From: Cellvibrionales bacterium UBA5860
GTDB taxonomy: Bacteria; Pseudomonadota; Gammaproteobacteria; Pseudomonadales; Porticoccaceae
Assembly (NCBI GenBank): GCA_002431545.1
Contig: DJFY01000046.1
Coordinates: forward strand, 1-27,905
Direction of reading: 5' to 3'
Length of the DNA stretch: 27,905 nt
The translations under genes were made by a program, and so were the position numbers. Each line of letters starts with the position of its first letter. Within the stretch, counting starts at the first letter, position 1. The notes under the pieces are model-generated. The model was not told where the DNA came from and made no database searches. It was given only the letters and a program-made list of their open reading frames with translations. Positions 1 through 7,274 of the stretch are shown here, one piece after another.

Positions 1-1023
1 CTTTTTGTGCCGCTCTACGACAGCGAGGACGGCCTCAGCAACGTCGATTACGCGCCGCTGGCTGAAATCATGGGCCGGGTGATCTGGGCGCCACTGGTAT
101 TTAACTGTAACGCCCCGGACACCGGCAACATGGAAGTGTTCATGAAATACGGTACCGAGGAACAAAAGAAGCAATGGCTAGAGCCGCTGCTGGCCGGCGA
201 GATCCGCTCGGCCTTCGCCATGACCGAGCCCGACGTCGCCAGCTCCGATGCCACCAACGTACAGTGTTCCATCGTCCGCGATGGCGATGAGTACGTGATT
301 AACGGCCGCAAGTGGTTTATTACCGGCATCATGCACCAGGACTGCAAAATCATCATCGTCATGGGCAAGACCGACCCGGATAACCCTAACCGCCACATGC
401 AGCAGAGCCAGATTCTGGTGCCCCGGGACACCCCTGGACTGAAACTGGTGCGACCGCTGACCACCTTTGGCTATGCCGATCCACCCCTGGGTCACGGTGA
501 AATCGCCTTTGAAAACGTGCGCGTGCCGGTCAGCAATTTATTGCTGGGCGAGGGTCGCGGCTTTGAAATTGCCCAGGGTCGCCTGGGGCCGGGCCGCATC
601 CACCATTGCATGCGTTTGATTGGCTGCGCCCAGCGGGCCCTTGAAACCATGTGTCAGCGGGTCGAAACCCGCAGCACCTTCGGCCGCAAGTTGAGCGAAC
701 ACCAGTCCGTGCGCGAGGATATCGCCCAGTCCTTTTGCGACATCGAACAGGCCCGCCTGCTAACCATGATGGCCGCGGACAAGATCGACAGACAGGGCGC
801 CAAGGAAGCCCGCGACCTCATTGCCGCCATTAAAATCGTCACACCGAAAATGGCCGGCATCGTCATCGACCGCGCCATACAGGTGCATGGCGCCGGCGGG
901 CTCACGGAGGATTTCTTCCTGGCGGAAGCCTACAACTATGCGCGCCAGATCCGCTTCGCCGACGGCCCCGATCAGGTTCATATGATGCAGCTTGGCCGTT
1001 CTCTGGTTAAGCAATACGCCTGA
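1..1023 (+). CDS. Acyl-CoA dehydrogenase, ACAD10/11 (LvaC-like) family, 5' end missing
   Basis: The reading frame is open from base 1 and ends at TGA 1021-1023, so the gene starts upstream of the window; about 60-70 N-terminal residues are probably missing relative to the usual ~410. The visible part carries the middle and C-terminal acyl-CoA dehydrogenase domains: AFAMTEPDVASSDATN is the FAD/substrate segment, followed by the helical C-terminal domain with TRSTFGRKLSEHQ and QVHGAGG. Most acyl-CoA dehydrogenases have a C-terminal EGT motif holding the catalytic Glu; here the segment reads RFADGPDQVH, as in ACAD10, ACAD11 and bacterial LvaC. In that family the enzyme acts on 4-phosphoacyl-CoA, eliminating phosphate to give an enoyl-CoA. 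The next gene, 36 bases on, is a matching phosphotransferase. The family is clear; the hydroxyacyl substrate is inference. Confidence 0.93.
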   Translation, partial: LFVPLYDSEDGLSNVDYAPLAEIMGRVIWAPLVFNCNAPDTGNMEVFMKYGTEEQKKQWLEPLLAGEIRSAFAMTEPDVASSDATNVQCSIVRDGDEYVINGRKWFITGIMHQDCKIIIVMGKTDPDNPNRHMQQSQILVPRDTPGLKLVRPLTTFGYADPPLGHGEIAFENVRVPVSNLLLGEGRGFEIAQGRLGPGRIHHCMRLIGCAQRALETMCQRVETRSTFGRKLSEHQSVREDIAQSFCDIEQARLLTMMAADKIDRQGAKEARDLIAAIKIVTPKMAGIVIDRAIQVHGAGGLTEDFFLAEAYNYARQIRFADGPDQVHMMQLGRSLVKQYA

Positions 1024-1059
1024 TTAAAGATAAGAAAAGACCAACGCAGCGAGAGACTC

Positions 1060-2106
1060 ATGAGTAACGCCATCGACAACCTCCCCCTGGAACGCCTCGG
1101 CGCCTACCTGGCCGATCACATCGAGAATTTTGGCAGCCTGCAAAGTGCCGAAAAATTCGAGGGCGGGCAATCCAATCCCACCTTTATGTTGACCACCGAC
1201 AGCCATCGCTACGTACTGCGGCGCAAGCCTCCAGGCCCGTTACTGCCCTCTGCGCACGCCGTCGATAGGGAATATCGTGTGATGTCGGCACTGGCGAGCA
1301 CCGATGTACCGGTGCCCACCATGCGCGTACTATGCGATGACGATGAGGTCATCGGCAGCATGTTCTATGTCATGGATTTTGTCGATGGCGATATTTTCTG
1401 GGACGCCCAACTGCTGGAAGTGGACCCCGCCCTGCGCGGCCCCATGTACGACAAAATGAACGAAGTACTGGCTGCACTGCACAGTGTCGACCTCAAGGCC
1501 GCGGGCCTGGAAGACTTTGGCCGACCTGGCAACTACTTTGAGCGCCAGTTCAATCGCTGGAGCAAGCAATATCGCGCCTCGGAGACCGAACATATCGAGG
1601 CCATGGAGACACTGATCGACTGGCTGCCCAAGCATTTGCCGGAGGACGATGGCAAAATCAGTCTGATTCACGGCGACTACCGCCTGGACAATATGATCTT
1701 TGCCCGTGGCAAGGCCGAAGTCCTGGCGATTCTCGACTGGGAGCTATCCACCCTGGGTCATCCCTACTCCGACATCGCCTACCAGTGCATGCAGCTGCGT
1801 ATGCCTACTGACCCTGACCTGGGCAACCTCAGCGGCCTGGGCAATGTCGACAGATCGGCATTGGGGATCCCCACCGAGGAGGAATACGTCGCCGCTTACT
1901 GCAAGCGCATGGGGCTGAGCGAAATTCCTGACTGGAGCTACTATCTGACTTTTAGCTTCTTCCGCTTTGCCGCCATTTTGCAGGGCATTATGAAACGCTA
2001 TCAGGACGGCACCGCCTCCAGCACTGAAGCTTTGACCTACGGCAAAATGGCGCGGCCGATGGCGGAAATCGCCATCGAATACCTGGCTGAGCAAGGCCGC
2101 ATTTAA
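1060..2106 (+). CDS. APH/choline-kinase-fold phosphotransferase, LvaA / ACAD10-11 kinase-domain-like
   Basis: A 348-residue protein with aminoglycoside-phosphotransferase fold motifs: an N-terminal Gly-rich segment FEGGQSNPTF (33-42), YVLRRKPPG (51-59) supplying the nucleotide-binding Lys/Arg, the catalytic loop IHGDYRLDN (203-211, Asp206 as likely base, Asn211 as metal ligand), and ILDWELSTLGHP (224-235), where Asp226 takes the DFG-like metal-binding role. This sequence type matches the kinase half of ACAD10/11 and bacterial LvaA, which phosphorylate the hydroxyl of 4-hydroxyacyl-CoAs, rather than antibiotic-resistance kinases. It lies 36 bases after the acyl-CoA dehydrogenase and is probably co-transcribed. 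ATG 1060 follows a GAGAG-type ribosome site. A short hairpin terminator overlaps its stop codon. No small LvaB-like gene is visible nearby. The substrate is inferred from family and neighbour. Confidence 0.9.
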   Translation: MSNAIDNLPLERLGAYLADHIENFGSLQSAEKFEGGQSNPTFMLTTDSHRYVLRRKPPGPLLPSAHAVDREYRVMSALASTDVPVPTMRVLCDDDEVIGSMFYVMDFVDGDIFWDAQLLEVDPALRGPMYDKMNEVLAALHSVDLKAAGLEDFGRPGNYFERQFNRWSKQYRASETEHIEAMETLIDWLPKHLPEDDGKISLIHGDYRLDNMIFARGKAEVLAILDWELSTLGHPYSDIAYQCMQLRMPTDPDLGNLSGLGNVDRSALGIPTEEEYVAAYCKRMGLSEIPDWSYYLTFSFFRFAAILQGIMKRYQDGTASSTEALTYGKMARPMAEIAIEYLAEQGRI

Positions 2107-2116
2107 GCGGCTTTTT
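2095..2116 (+). terminator. Short intrinsic terminator overlapping the phosphotransferase stop codon
   Basis: GCCGC (2096-2100) and GCGGC (2107-2111) form a perfect all-GC five-pair stem. The six-base loop ATTTAA contains the TAA stop, and TTTTT follows directly (2112-2116). The stem is short, so termination may be partial. It would end the acyl-CoA dehydrogenase/phosphotransferase transcript and separate it from the quinone oxidoreductase gene. Confidence 0.5.
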
Positions 2117-2121
2117 AGCAG

Positions 2122-2174
2122 GCGAATTTTGTAAAAAAGCGAGCTTTTTTAAACAAGCGGACTTTTTAAAAAAA
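2122..2174. repeat. AT-rich imperfect tandem repeat, about 18-base unit
   Basis: Three imperfect copies of a GCG(A/G)(A/G)-T-run-A-run unit start near 2122, 2139 and 2157, spaced 17-18 bases. Within them AAAAAAGC and GCTTTTTT (2133-2150) form an inverted repeat. The stretch lies between the phosphotransferase terminator and the start of the first quinone oxidoreductase gene, so it may be promoter-associated A-tract DNA. No function can be assigned from sequence alone. Confidence 0.4.
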
Positions 2175-2193
2175 CGAATGCGGGGACACTGAC

Positions 2194-3171
2194 ATGAAAG
2201 CACTGGTCTGCGAGGCCTATGGCAAGGTCGAGGACCTGGTTTACCGGGACTTTCCCGATCCCACACCCGGCGCCGGCGAGGTGCTCATCGACGTCGCCGC
2301 CATCGGCGTCAATTTTCCCGATGGCCTGCTGGTGGAAGGCAAGTACCAGAGCAAGCCGGAAACGCCATTTATTCCCGGCGGCGAAGTGGCCGGCACCATC
2401 AGTGCAGTCGGTGAAGGGGTCAGCAAGTTTGCCGTCGGTGATCGCGTCTTTGGCTGGCAGGCCGGCGGTGGCGGCTATGCGGAAAAAATCGCCATGCCGG
2501 AAACGGTTGTCCACCCCATGCCCGACAGCATGAACTACGACCAGGGCGCGGCGCTGCTCTGTGCCACCGAAACCGCCCACCACGCGCTGAAACAACGGGG
2601 CCGTCTGCAAGCGGGTGAAACCCTGGTGGTGCTGGGTGCGGCCGGCGGCACCGGTATTGCGGCGGTACAGATCGGCAAGGCCATGGGCGCGCGGGTCATT
2701 GCGGTGTGTTCATCTCAGGAAAAGCTGGACTTTGCCAAAAGCCAGGGCGCCGATGACGGCATCAACTACAGTGAACAAGATCTAAACAAGGCCATCAAGG
2801 CACTCACCAACGGTCGCGGCGCCGATGTCGTCTACGACGCGGTGGGCGGCGATGCCTTCGATGCCTGTTCCCGCGCCATGGCCTGGGACGGTCGTCTGCT
2901 GATTGTCGGCTTTGCCTCCGGGCGTATTCCAACCCTGCCGGTGAACCTGACTTTGGTCAAAGGCTATTCAGTGATCGGCGTGTTCTGGGGCACCTTTACG
3001 CTGAAACAACCGGAGGATCACGCCGCCAATATGCGCGAGCTATACGAATGGTTTGAGGCGGGCAAAGTGGTGCCAGTGATCGATAAAGGCTTCGCACTGA
3101 AAGATGGTATCGAAGCGATTAAATATGTCACTGGCCGTAATGTGCGCGGCAAAGTGGTGGTGCGTCCCTGA
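2194..3171 (+). CDS. Zinc-independent medium-chain reductase, NADPH:quinone oxidoreductase type (copy 1)
   Basis: A 325-residue medium-chain dehydrogenase/reductase. The N-terminal GroES-like domain (about 1-125) includes AIGVNFPDGLLVEGKY, typical of the quinone-oxidoreductase branch, and lacks the cysteines that bind zinc in alcohol dehydrogenases. The NADPH-binding Rossmann domain (about 130-265) has LGAAGGTGIAAVQIGKA (147-163). Such enzymes reduce quinones, enones or enoyl groups with NADPH in the cytosol. The start ATG 2194 follows a GGGGA ribosome site. The gene has a paralog at 3809 of exactly the same length, with a GFA-family gene between them. Aligned by eye, the copies share about 94% of residues 135-266 but only about 63% of residues 1-134. 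The substrate is unknown; a role in handling unsaturated acyl or carbonyl compounds is inferred from context. Confidence 0.93.
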   Translation: MKALVCEAYGKVEDLVYRDFPDPTPGAGEVLIDVAAIGVNFPDGLLVEGKYQSKPETPFIPGGEVAGTISAVGEGVSKFAVGDRVFGWQAGGGGYAEKIAMPETVVHPMPDSMNYDQGAALLCATETAHHALKQRGRLQAGETLVVLGAAGGTGIAAVQIGKAMGARVIAVCSSQEKLDFAKSQGADDGINYSEQDLNKAIKALTNGRGADVVYDAVGGDAFDACSRAMAWDGRLLIVGFASGRIPTLPVNLTLVKGYSVIGVFWGTFTLKQPEDHAANMRELYEWFEAGKVVPVIDKGFALKDGIEAIKYVTGRNVRGKVVVRP

Positions 3172-3304
3172 CAAGCACGACGGGTTTCGGTCCGTAATAA
3201 CCTCCGCGCCTTGCCCGGAGCCAATAGTGGCCCGAGTGAGCACCGTCTGGGGTAAACCGCGCCAGTGGTAGGTAGAGCAGAAGAATATTAGCAGCAGGTT
3301 CGAT

Positions 3305-3712
3305 ATGACAAAGTTATCGGGATCTTGCCTGTGTGGCCAGGTAAAAATCAGAGTGCCCAACCGGTTTTTATATATGGGCAATTGTCATTGTTCGGAATGT
3401 CGAAAATTCTCCGGTTCGGATTACGCCTCCGTCGGCGGCATCGACTCCTCGGACTTTGAGTTTATTGAAGGTGAAGCACTAGTGAGCTACTTCGCCAAAA
3501 GCCAAGAAACTGACCTGGCATTTTGTTCAGTTTGCGGCTCAAGTCTGTTCTCCCGAAAAAATACTGGCAAGAAACACAATATTCGCCTGGGCATCCTTGA
3601 AGGCACGCCCGAGCAAAAACCGGCCTTTCATATTCATACCCAATCCAAAGCCGGCTGGACCAACATCTGCGATGATTTACCCCAGTTCGCCGAAGGACCA
3701 CCCGTTCCCTGA
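3305..3712 (+). CDS. GFA / CENP-V family zinc protein
   Basis: A 135-residue protein with the cysteine pattern of the glutathione-dependent formaldehyde-activating (GFA/CENP-V) fold: CLC (Cys8, Cys10), CHCSEC (Cys27, Cys29, Cys32) and CSVCGSSLF (Cys74, Cys77). These cysteines bind two structural zinc ions. The founding member promotes S-hydroxymethylglutathione formation, but most family members have no proven reaction, so the name does not settle the function. The length is normal for a single-domain member. ATG 3305 has only a weak upstream AGCAGG site. The gene sits between two paralogous quinone-oxidoreductase genes, which fits thiol-linked carbonyl or electrophile detoxification as an inference. 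Confidence 0.85.
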   Translation: MTKLSGSCLCGQVKIRVPNRFLYMGNCHCSECRKFSGSDYASVGGIDSSDFEFIEGEALVSYFAKSQETDLAFCSVCGSSLFSRKNTGKKHNIRLGILEGTPEQKPAFHIHTQSKAGWTNICDDLPQFAEGPPVP

Positions 3713-3808
3713 ATAACGAAGCACCTTCAAAATATCCAGATCCGGTAAGTTACCAAACTGAAATTCACCAAATAAAAACCGTTAAAAACGAAAAAAGGCG
3801 CATAAAGC

Positions 3809-4786
3809 ATGAAAGCACTGGTGTGTGAACAATACGGTCCGGTTGAAGACCTGAAGTATCGGGATTTTCCCGATCCTGAACCAGCCCCCGGAGAGATTCT
3901 GGTCGCGGTAAAAGCCATTGGCGTTAACTTCCCCGACGGCCTGTTGGTAGAAGGGAAATACCAGGCCCGTCCCGAATGCCCCTTTGCCCCCGGCTCGGAA
4001 ATCAGCGGCGAGGTTGTCGGCCTGGGCGAGGGCGTTATCGACTTTGCCGTGGGCGATCGGGTGCTTGCCCTGACCACGAACTTCGGCGCCTATGCCGAGC
4101 AAATCACCCTGCCAAGCTCGGCTGCCTACAAAATGCCGGCGTCCATGGATTACGAGACCGGCGCGGCCCTGCTTGCCGCCAGCGGCACTGCCCATCACGG
4201 CCTGCGCCAGCGTGGCCGCCTGCAGGCAGGCGAAACTCTGGTGGTATTGGGTGCGGCAGGCGGTACCGGCATCGCCGCGGTACAGATCGGCAAGGCCATT
4301 GGCGCCAGGGTGATCGCGGTATGTTCGTCCGAGGAAAAACTGGCCTTTGCCAAAAGCCAGGGTGCGGATGACGGCATCAATTACAGCGAGCAGGATTTAA
4401 AAACGGCCATCAAGGCGCTCACTGATGGCCGTGGCGCCGACGTGGTCTACGACGCCGTCGGTGGCGATGCCTTCGATGCCTGCTCCCGCGCCATGGCCTG
4501 GGACGGACGCCTGCTGATTGTCGGCTTTGCCTCGGGTCGTATTCCGGAACTGCCCGTCAATCTGACCCTGGTCAAAGGCTATTCCGTGGTCGGCGTGTTC
4601 TGGGGACAATTCACGCAAAATGAGCCAGAAGCCCACGCCGCCAATATGCGAGAGCTATTCCAATGGTGTGAGGCGGGTAAGGTCAAGCCCATTATCGACC
4701 GCACATACAAGCTCGCCGACGGTATTGAGGCCATCAAATACGTTACCGGACGCAACGTAATGGGCAAAGTGGTGATCACACCCTGA
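3809..4786 (+). CDS. Zinc-independent medium-chain reductase, NADPH:quinone oxidoreductase type (copy 2)
   Basis: A 325-residue paralog of the gene at 2194, aligning end to end without a gap. It has the same two-domain layout: the substrate domain with AIGVNFPDGLLVEGKY, then the NADPH site LGAAGGTGIAAVQIGKA. The residues around the substrate pocket differ: where copy 1 has VFGWQAGGGG, copy 2 has VLALTTNFGA (about 85-94), and 101-107 is also rewritten. The cofactor domain is nearly unchanged. This points to duplication followed by a change of substrate. Similarity runs slightly past the stop codons, both followed by an AGCACGA string, which supports local duplication. Many synonymous differences show the duplication is not recent. 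The exact reaction is unknown. Confidence 0.93.
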   Translation: MKALVCEQYGPVEDLKYRDFPDPEPAPGEILVAVKAIGVNFPDGLLVEGKYQARPECPFAPGSEISGEVVGLGEGVIDFAVGDRVLALTTNFGAYAEQITLPSSAAYKMPASMDYETGAALLAASGTAHHGLRQRGRLQAGETLVVLGAAGGTGIAAVQIGKAIGARVIAVCSSEEKLAFAKSQGADDGINYSEQDLKTAIKALTDGRGADVVYDAVGGDAFDACSRAMAWDGRLLIVGFASGRIPELPVNLTLVKGYSVVGVFWGQFTQNEPEAHAANMRELFQWCEAGKVKPIIDRTYKLADGIEAIKYVTGRNVMGKVVITP

Positions 4787-4869
4787 AGCACGATGTTGCG
4801 GCAGCCAATTTACAGGCGAGCACACATCAGCGCCACAATGATACTTTGAGCCTCGAACAAATTCGGGGC

Positions 4870-4891
4870 GCGGATGCGGTTCACAATCCGC
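4870..4891. promoter_or_regulatory. Inverted repeat in the leader upstream of the SDR gene
   Basis: GCGGAT (4870-4875) and ATCCGC (4886-4891) are perfect inverted arms with a ten-base loop. A competing pairing, TGCGG (4875-4879) with CCGCA (4888-4892), is also possible. It lies in the 162-base gap between the second quinone oxidoreductase and the SDR gene. There is no T-run after it, so it is not a convincing intrinsic terminator; it could be an operator or leader hairpin. Confidence 0.3.
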
Positions 4892-4948
4892 ACAAAATTG
4901 CATGCCAACAACCCACATTAACAGTTAGTAGACAGATTCGAGGTAACC

Positions 4949-5737
4949 GTGGCACGAGCACTTGATCGCTTGATGGAACAATTCAATCTCACTGGCAAAA
5001 CCGCTCTAGTCACCGGTGCTTCCAGCGGTTTTGGCGCCCACTTTGCCCGGGTGCTGGCCGGCGCTGGCGCCAGGGTGGTGGTGGGCGCCCGACGCGAGGA
5101 TCGCCTGCAGGCATTGGTTGGCGAAATTCAGGAGGCTGGCGGCGAAGCTCTCTCCGTTACTCTCGACGTCACGCAGATGGCAAGCGTTTCCGAGGCCTTC
5201 GACGCCGCTGAGGCGGCCTTCGGCACGGTAACGGTGCTGGTCAACAATGCGGGCGTCGCCGCCCCCAAAACGGTGCACAAAACCAGCGAGGAAGACTGGG
5301 ATTTTGTCGTCGACACCAACCTGAAGGGCGCCTGGCTCGTGGCGAGCGAGGCGGCGCGACGCATGATTGCCGCCAGTAGCGGCGGCGCCATTGTCAATAT
5401 TGCGTCGGTGCTGGGTCTCGCCACCAGCACCGGCCACGGCGTCTATTCGGCGTCCAAGGCCGGTGTCATTCAGTTGACAAAGCACATGGCACTGGAATTG
5501 TCGAACAGGCACATTCGCGTCAATGCCATTTGTCCCGGCTACTTTAAAACCGAAATGAACGACGCGTTTTTCGATAGTGATGCCGGCAAGGCCTATATTG
5601 ACACCTTTCCGGCAAAACGGCTTGGCGAGATGGGGGAGATGGACGCCCCCCTGCTGCTGTTGGCCAGCGAAGCCGGATCATTTATCAACGGCGCGATCCT
5701 GCCGGTCGACGGCGGACACCTGGTGATGTCAATATAA
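4949..5737 (+). CDS. Short-chain dehydrogenase/reductase (classical SDR)
   Basis: A 262-residue classical SDR. It shows the nucleotide-binding TGASSGFG (22-29), the structural NNAG (99-102), the active-site Asn124, Ser153 and YSASK with Tyr166 and Lys170, and PGYFKTEM after the substrate loop, so it should be a working NAD(P)-dependent oxidoreductase. The substrate is not readable from sequence. In the levulinate (lva) pathway an SDR reduces the keto-acyl-CoA before phosphorylation, which makes this a candidate partner of the dehydrogenase/kinase pair (inference). GTG 4949 is chosen because GAGGTAA lies just upstream. ATG 4973 would give the more usual MEQFNLTGKTALVTG beginning but has no clear ribosome site. 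pdxH follows 31 bases later. Confidence 0.93.
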   Translation: MARALDRLMEQFNLTGKTALVTGASSGFGAHFARVLAGAGARVVVGARREDRLQALVGEIQEAGGEALSVTLDVTQMASVSEAFDAAEAAFGTVTVLVNNAGVAAPKTVHKTSEEDWDFVVDTNLKGAWLVASEAARRMIAASSGGAIVNIASVLGLATSTGHGVYSASKAGVIQLTKHMALELSNRHIRVNAICPGYFKTEMNDAFFDSDAGKAYIDTFPAKRLGEMGEMDAPLLLLASEAGSFINGAILPVDGGHLVMSI

Positions 5738-5768
5738 CTCGAACCGCTCACTAATCGGTCTACATCTT

Positions 5769-6413
5769 ATGGCGATAGAAGACACGCGCCGCGAATACGA
5801 CTACGGCGAGCTGAGCGAAGCATCGCTCGAGGACTGCCCTTTCGACCAGTTTCAGTTGTGGCTGGATCAGGCCTGTGCATCATCGATCAAAGACCCGACG
5901 GCGATGACAGTCTCAACCATCGACAAAACAGGGCGCCCCTGGCACCGGGCGGTTCTGCTCAAGGGCTTCGATCAGCGCGGCTTCGTTTTTTACACCAATC
6001 TGAATAGCCACAAGGCGCGCGATATTGCGAGCAATCCGCAAGTCAGCCTGCACTTTCCCTGGTTTTTTCTCGACCGCCAGGTTGCGGTCAGTGGCATTGC
6101 CGAGCAGGTTTCTCGGGATGAAGTGGACAACTACTTTGCAACGCGACCGCGAGACAGTCAGCTCGCCGCGTGGGCATCCGATCAAAGCGCGCCGTTAGCT
6201 TCGCGCGCGGAATTGGAAACAAGGTTTGAACGCTTTGACGACCAGTTCAGGGATCGCGAGATCCCGGCGCCGGATTTCTGGGGCGGTTTCCGCATCAAGC
6301 CGGTCGAATTTCAGTTTTGGCAAGGGGGGCCACGACGCCTGCACGACCGCTTCCGGTACCTGCCGGCAGGTGGCGGCAGCGACGACTGGAAAATTACCCG
6401 CCTGGCGCCATAA
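5769..6413 (+). CDS. pdxH: Pyridoxamine 5'-phosphate oxidase
   Basis: A 214-residue protein matching PdxH along its length. It uses FMN and oxygen to convert pyridoxine- or pyridoxamine-5'-phosphate into pyridoxal 5'-phosphate, the last step of B6 synthesis and salvage. Visible signatures are the N-terminal RREYDYGEL (8-15 region), DPTAMTVSTID (42-52), WHRAVLLKGFD (58-68) and FYTNLNSHKA (74-83) of the FMN site, ATRPRDSQLAAWASDQS (124-140), and the C-terminal dimer region FWGGFRI, FWQGGPRRLHDRF and the ending RLAP. All expected segments are present, so it is intact. It is a housekeeping gene lying inside an otherwise catabolic block, 31 bases behind the SDR gene, and may be co-transcribed with it. 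Confidence 0.97.
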   Translation: MAIEDTRREYDYGELSEASLEDCPFDQFQLWLDQACASSIKDPTAMTVSTIDKTGRPWHRAVLLKGFDQRGFVFYTNLNSHKARDIASNPQVSLHFPWFFLDRQVAVSGIAEQVSRDEVDNYFATRPRDSQLAAWASDQSAPLASRAELETRFERFDDQFRDREIPAPDFWGGFRIKPVEFQFWQGGPRRLHDRFRYLPAGGGSDDWKITRLAP

Positions 6414-6508
6414 TTAACGCAACGCGGAGCGTGCCCCGGCTGGGTTGACTGTGCCTGAACCACCGCCGACTCGACTTCGTACCGACACTGTGTCATCAGG
6501 AATACTCT

Positions 6509-7210
6509 ATGGCTAAACCCGTCTGTGTCGTGGCCGGGGTCGGACCCGGCAACGGCCTCGCAATCAGCCAGCGCTTTGCCCAGGCTGACTACCAGATCGC
6601 TATGCTGGCTCGGCAGGAGAGCACGCTTGAACCCCTGCAAGCGCAGGTGGCAAACTCGATGGCACTACCCTGTGATCTCACCGAATCCCGCGACATCGCC
6701 GCAACATTTGCCCGAGTCAAGGCCGAGCTCGGCCCTCCGGATGTTCTAATCTACAACGCAGGTTCAGGCCTGTTCGGGGCGCCACTGGACACCCGGCCTG
6801 AGGATTTCACCACCGCCTGGCGCGTCAACGCGCTGGGTTTACTATTGTCCGCCCAGCAGGTGGCGCCCGATATGATCTCGCGCGGTGGCGGTAGCATTAT
6901 CGTCACCGGCGCGACAGCATCTTTACGCGGCGGCGCCAACTTTACGGCATTTGCCTCAGCCAAAGCCGCCCAGCGCAATCTGGCGCAATCACTGTCCCGG
7001 TCGCTGGGTCCGCAGGGCGTGCATGTTGCGCTGGTCATCGTCGACGGTATCATCGACACACCGCGTACCCGGGAACTTTTCGGGGACAAACCGGATGCCA
7101 CCTACCTCAAGCCAGCGGCGATTGCCGACTCTGTTTTCCAGATCAGCGCACAGGATCGCTCGGCCTGGACATTCGAACTCGACCTACGGCCATCCGGCGA
7201 AGCGTGGTAA
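6509..7210 (+). CDS. Atypical SDR (SDR_c10 type) with Phe in place of catalytic Tyr
   Basis: A 233-residue SDR-fold protein that departs from the classical motifs. The N-terminal glycine motif reads GVGPGNG (10-16) instead of TGxxxGxG. YNAG (82-85) replaces NNAG. The catalytic YxxxK is FASAK: Phe148 stands where Tyr should be, and Lys152 is kept. These are the traits described for the conserved-domain subgroup SDR_c10, so this is a recognised variant and not decay. Without the Tyr a classical hydride-transfer mechanism is doubtful. It may catalyse something else or act as a binding subunit. It begins 95 bases after pdxH, and no strong promoter is visible. The function is unknown. Confidence 0.88.
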   Translation: MAKPVCVVAGVGPGNGLAISQRFAQADYQIAMLARQESTLEPLQAQVANSMALPCDLTESRDIAATFARVKAELGPPDVLIYNAGSGLFGAPLDTRPEDFTTAWRVNALGLLLSAQQVAPDMISRGGGSIIVTGATASLRGGANFTAFASAKAAQRNLAQSLSRSLGPQGVHVALVIVDGIIDTPRTRELFGDKPDATYLKPAAIADSVFQISAQDRSAWTFELDLRPSGEAW

Positions 7211-7274
7211 ATCAGTGGGCAGAGCCTGACTGAAACACGCGATTACGCCCCATCAAACCGGCATTGGAAATATC

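Noticed and set aside
1060..2106. Aminoglycoside resistance kinase.
   Set aside because: The fold is shared, but the sequence type and the adjacent ACAD10/11-type dehydrogenase point to acyl-CoA metabolism.
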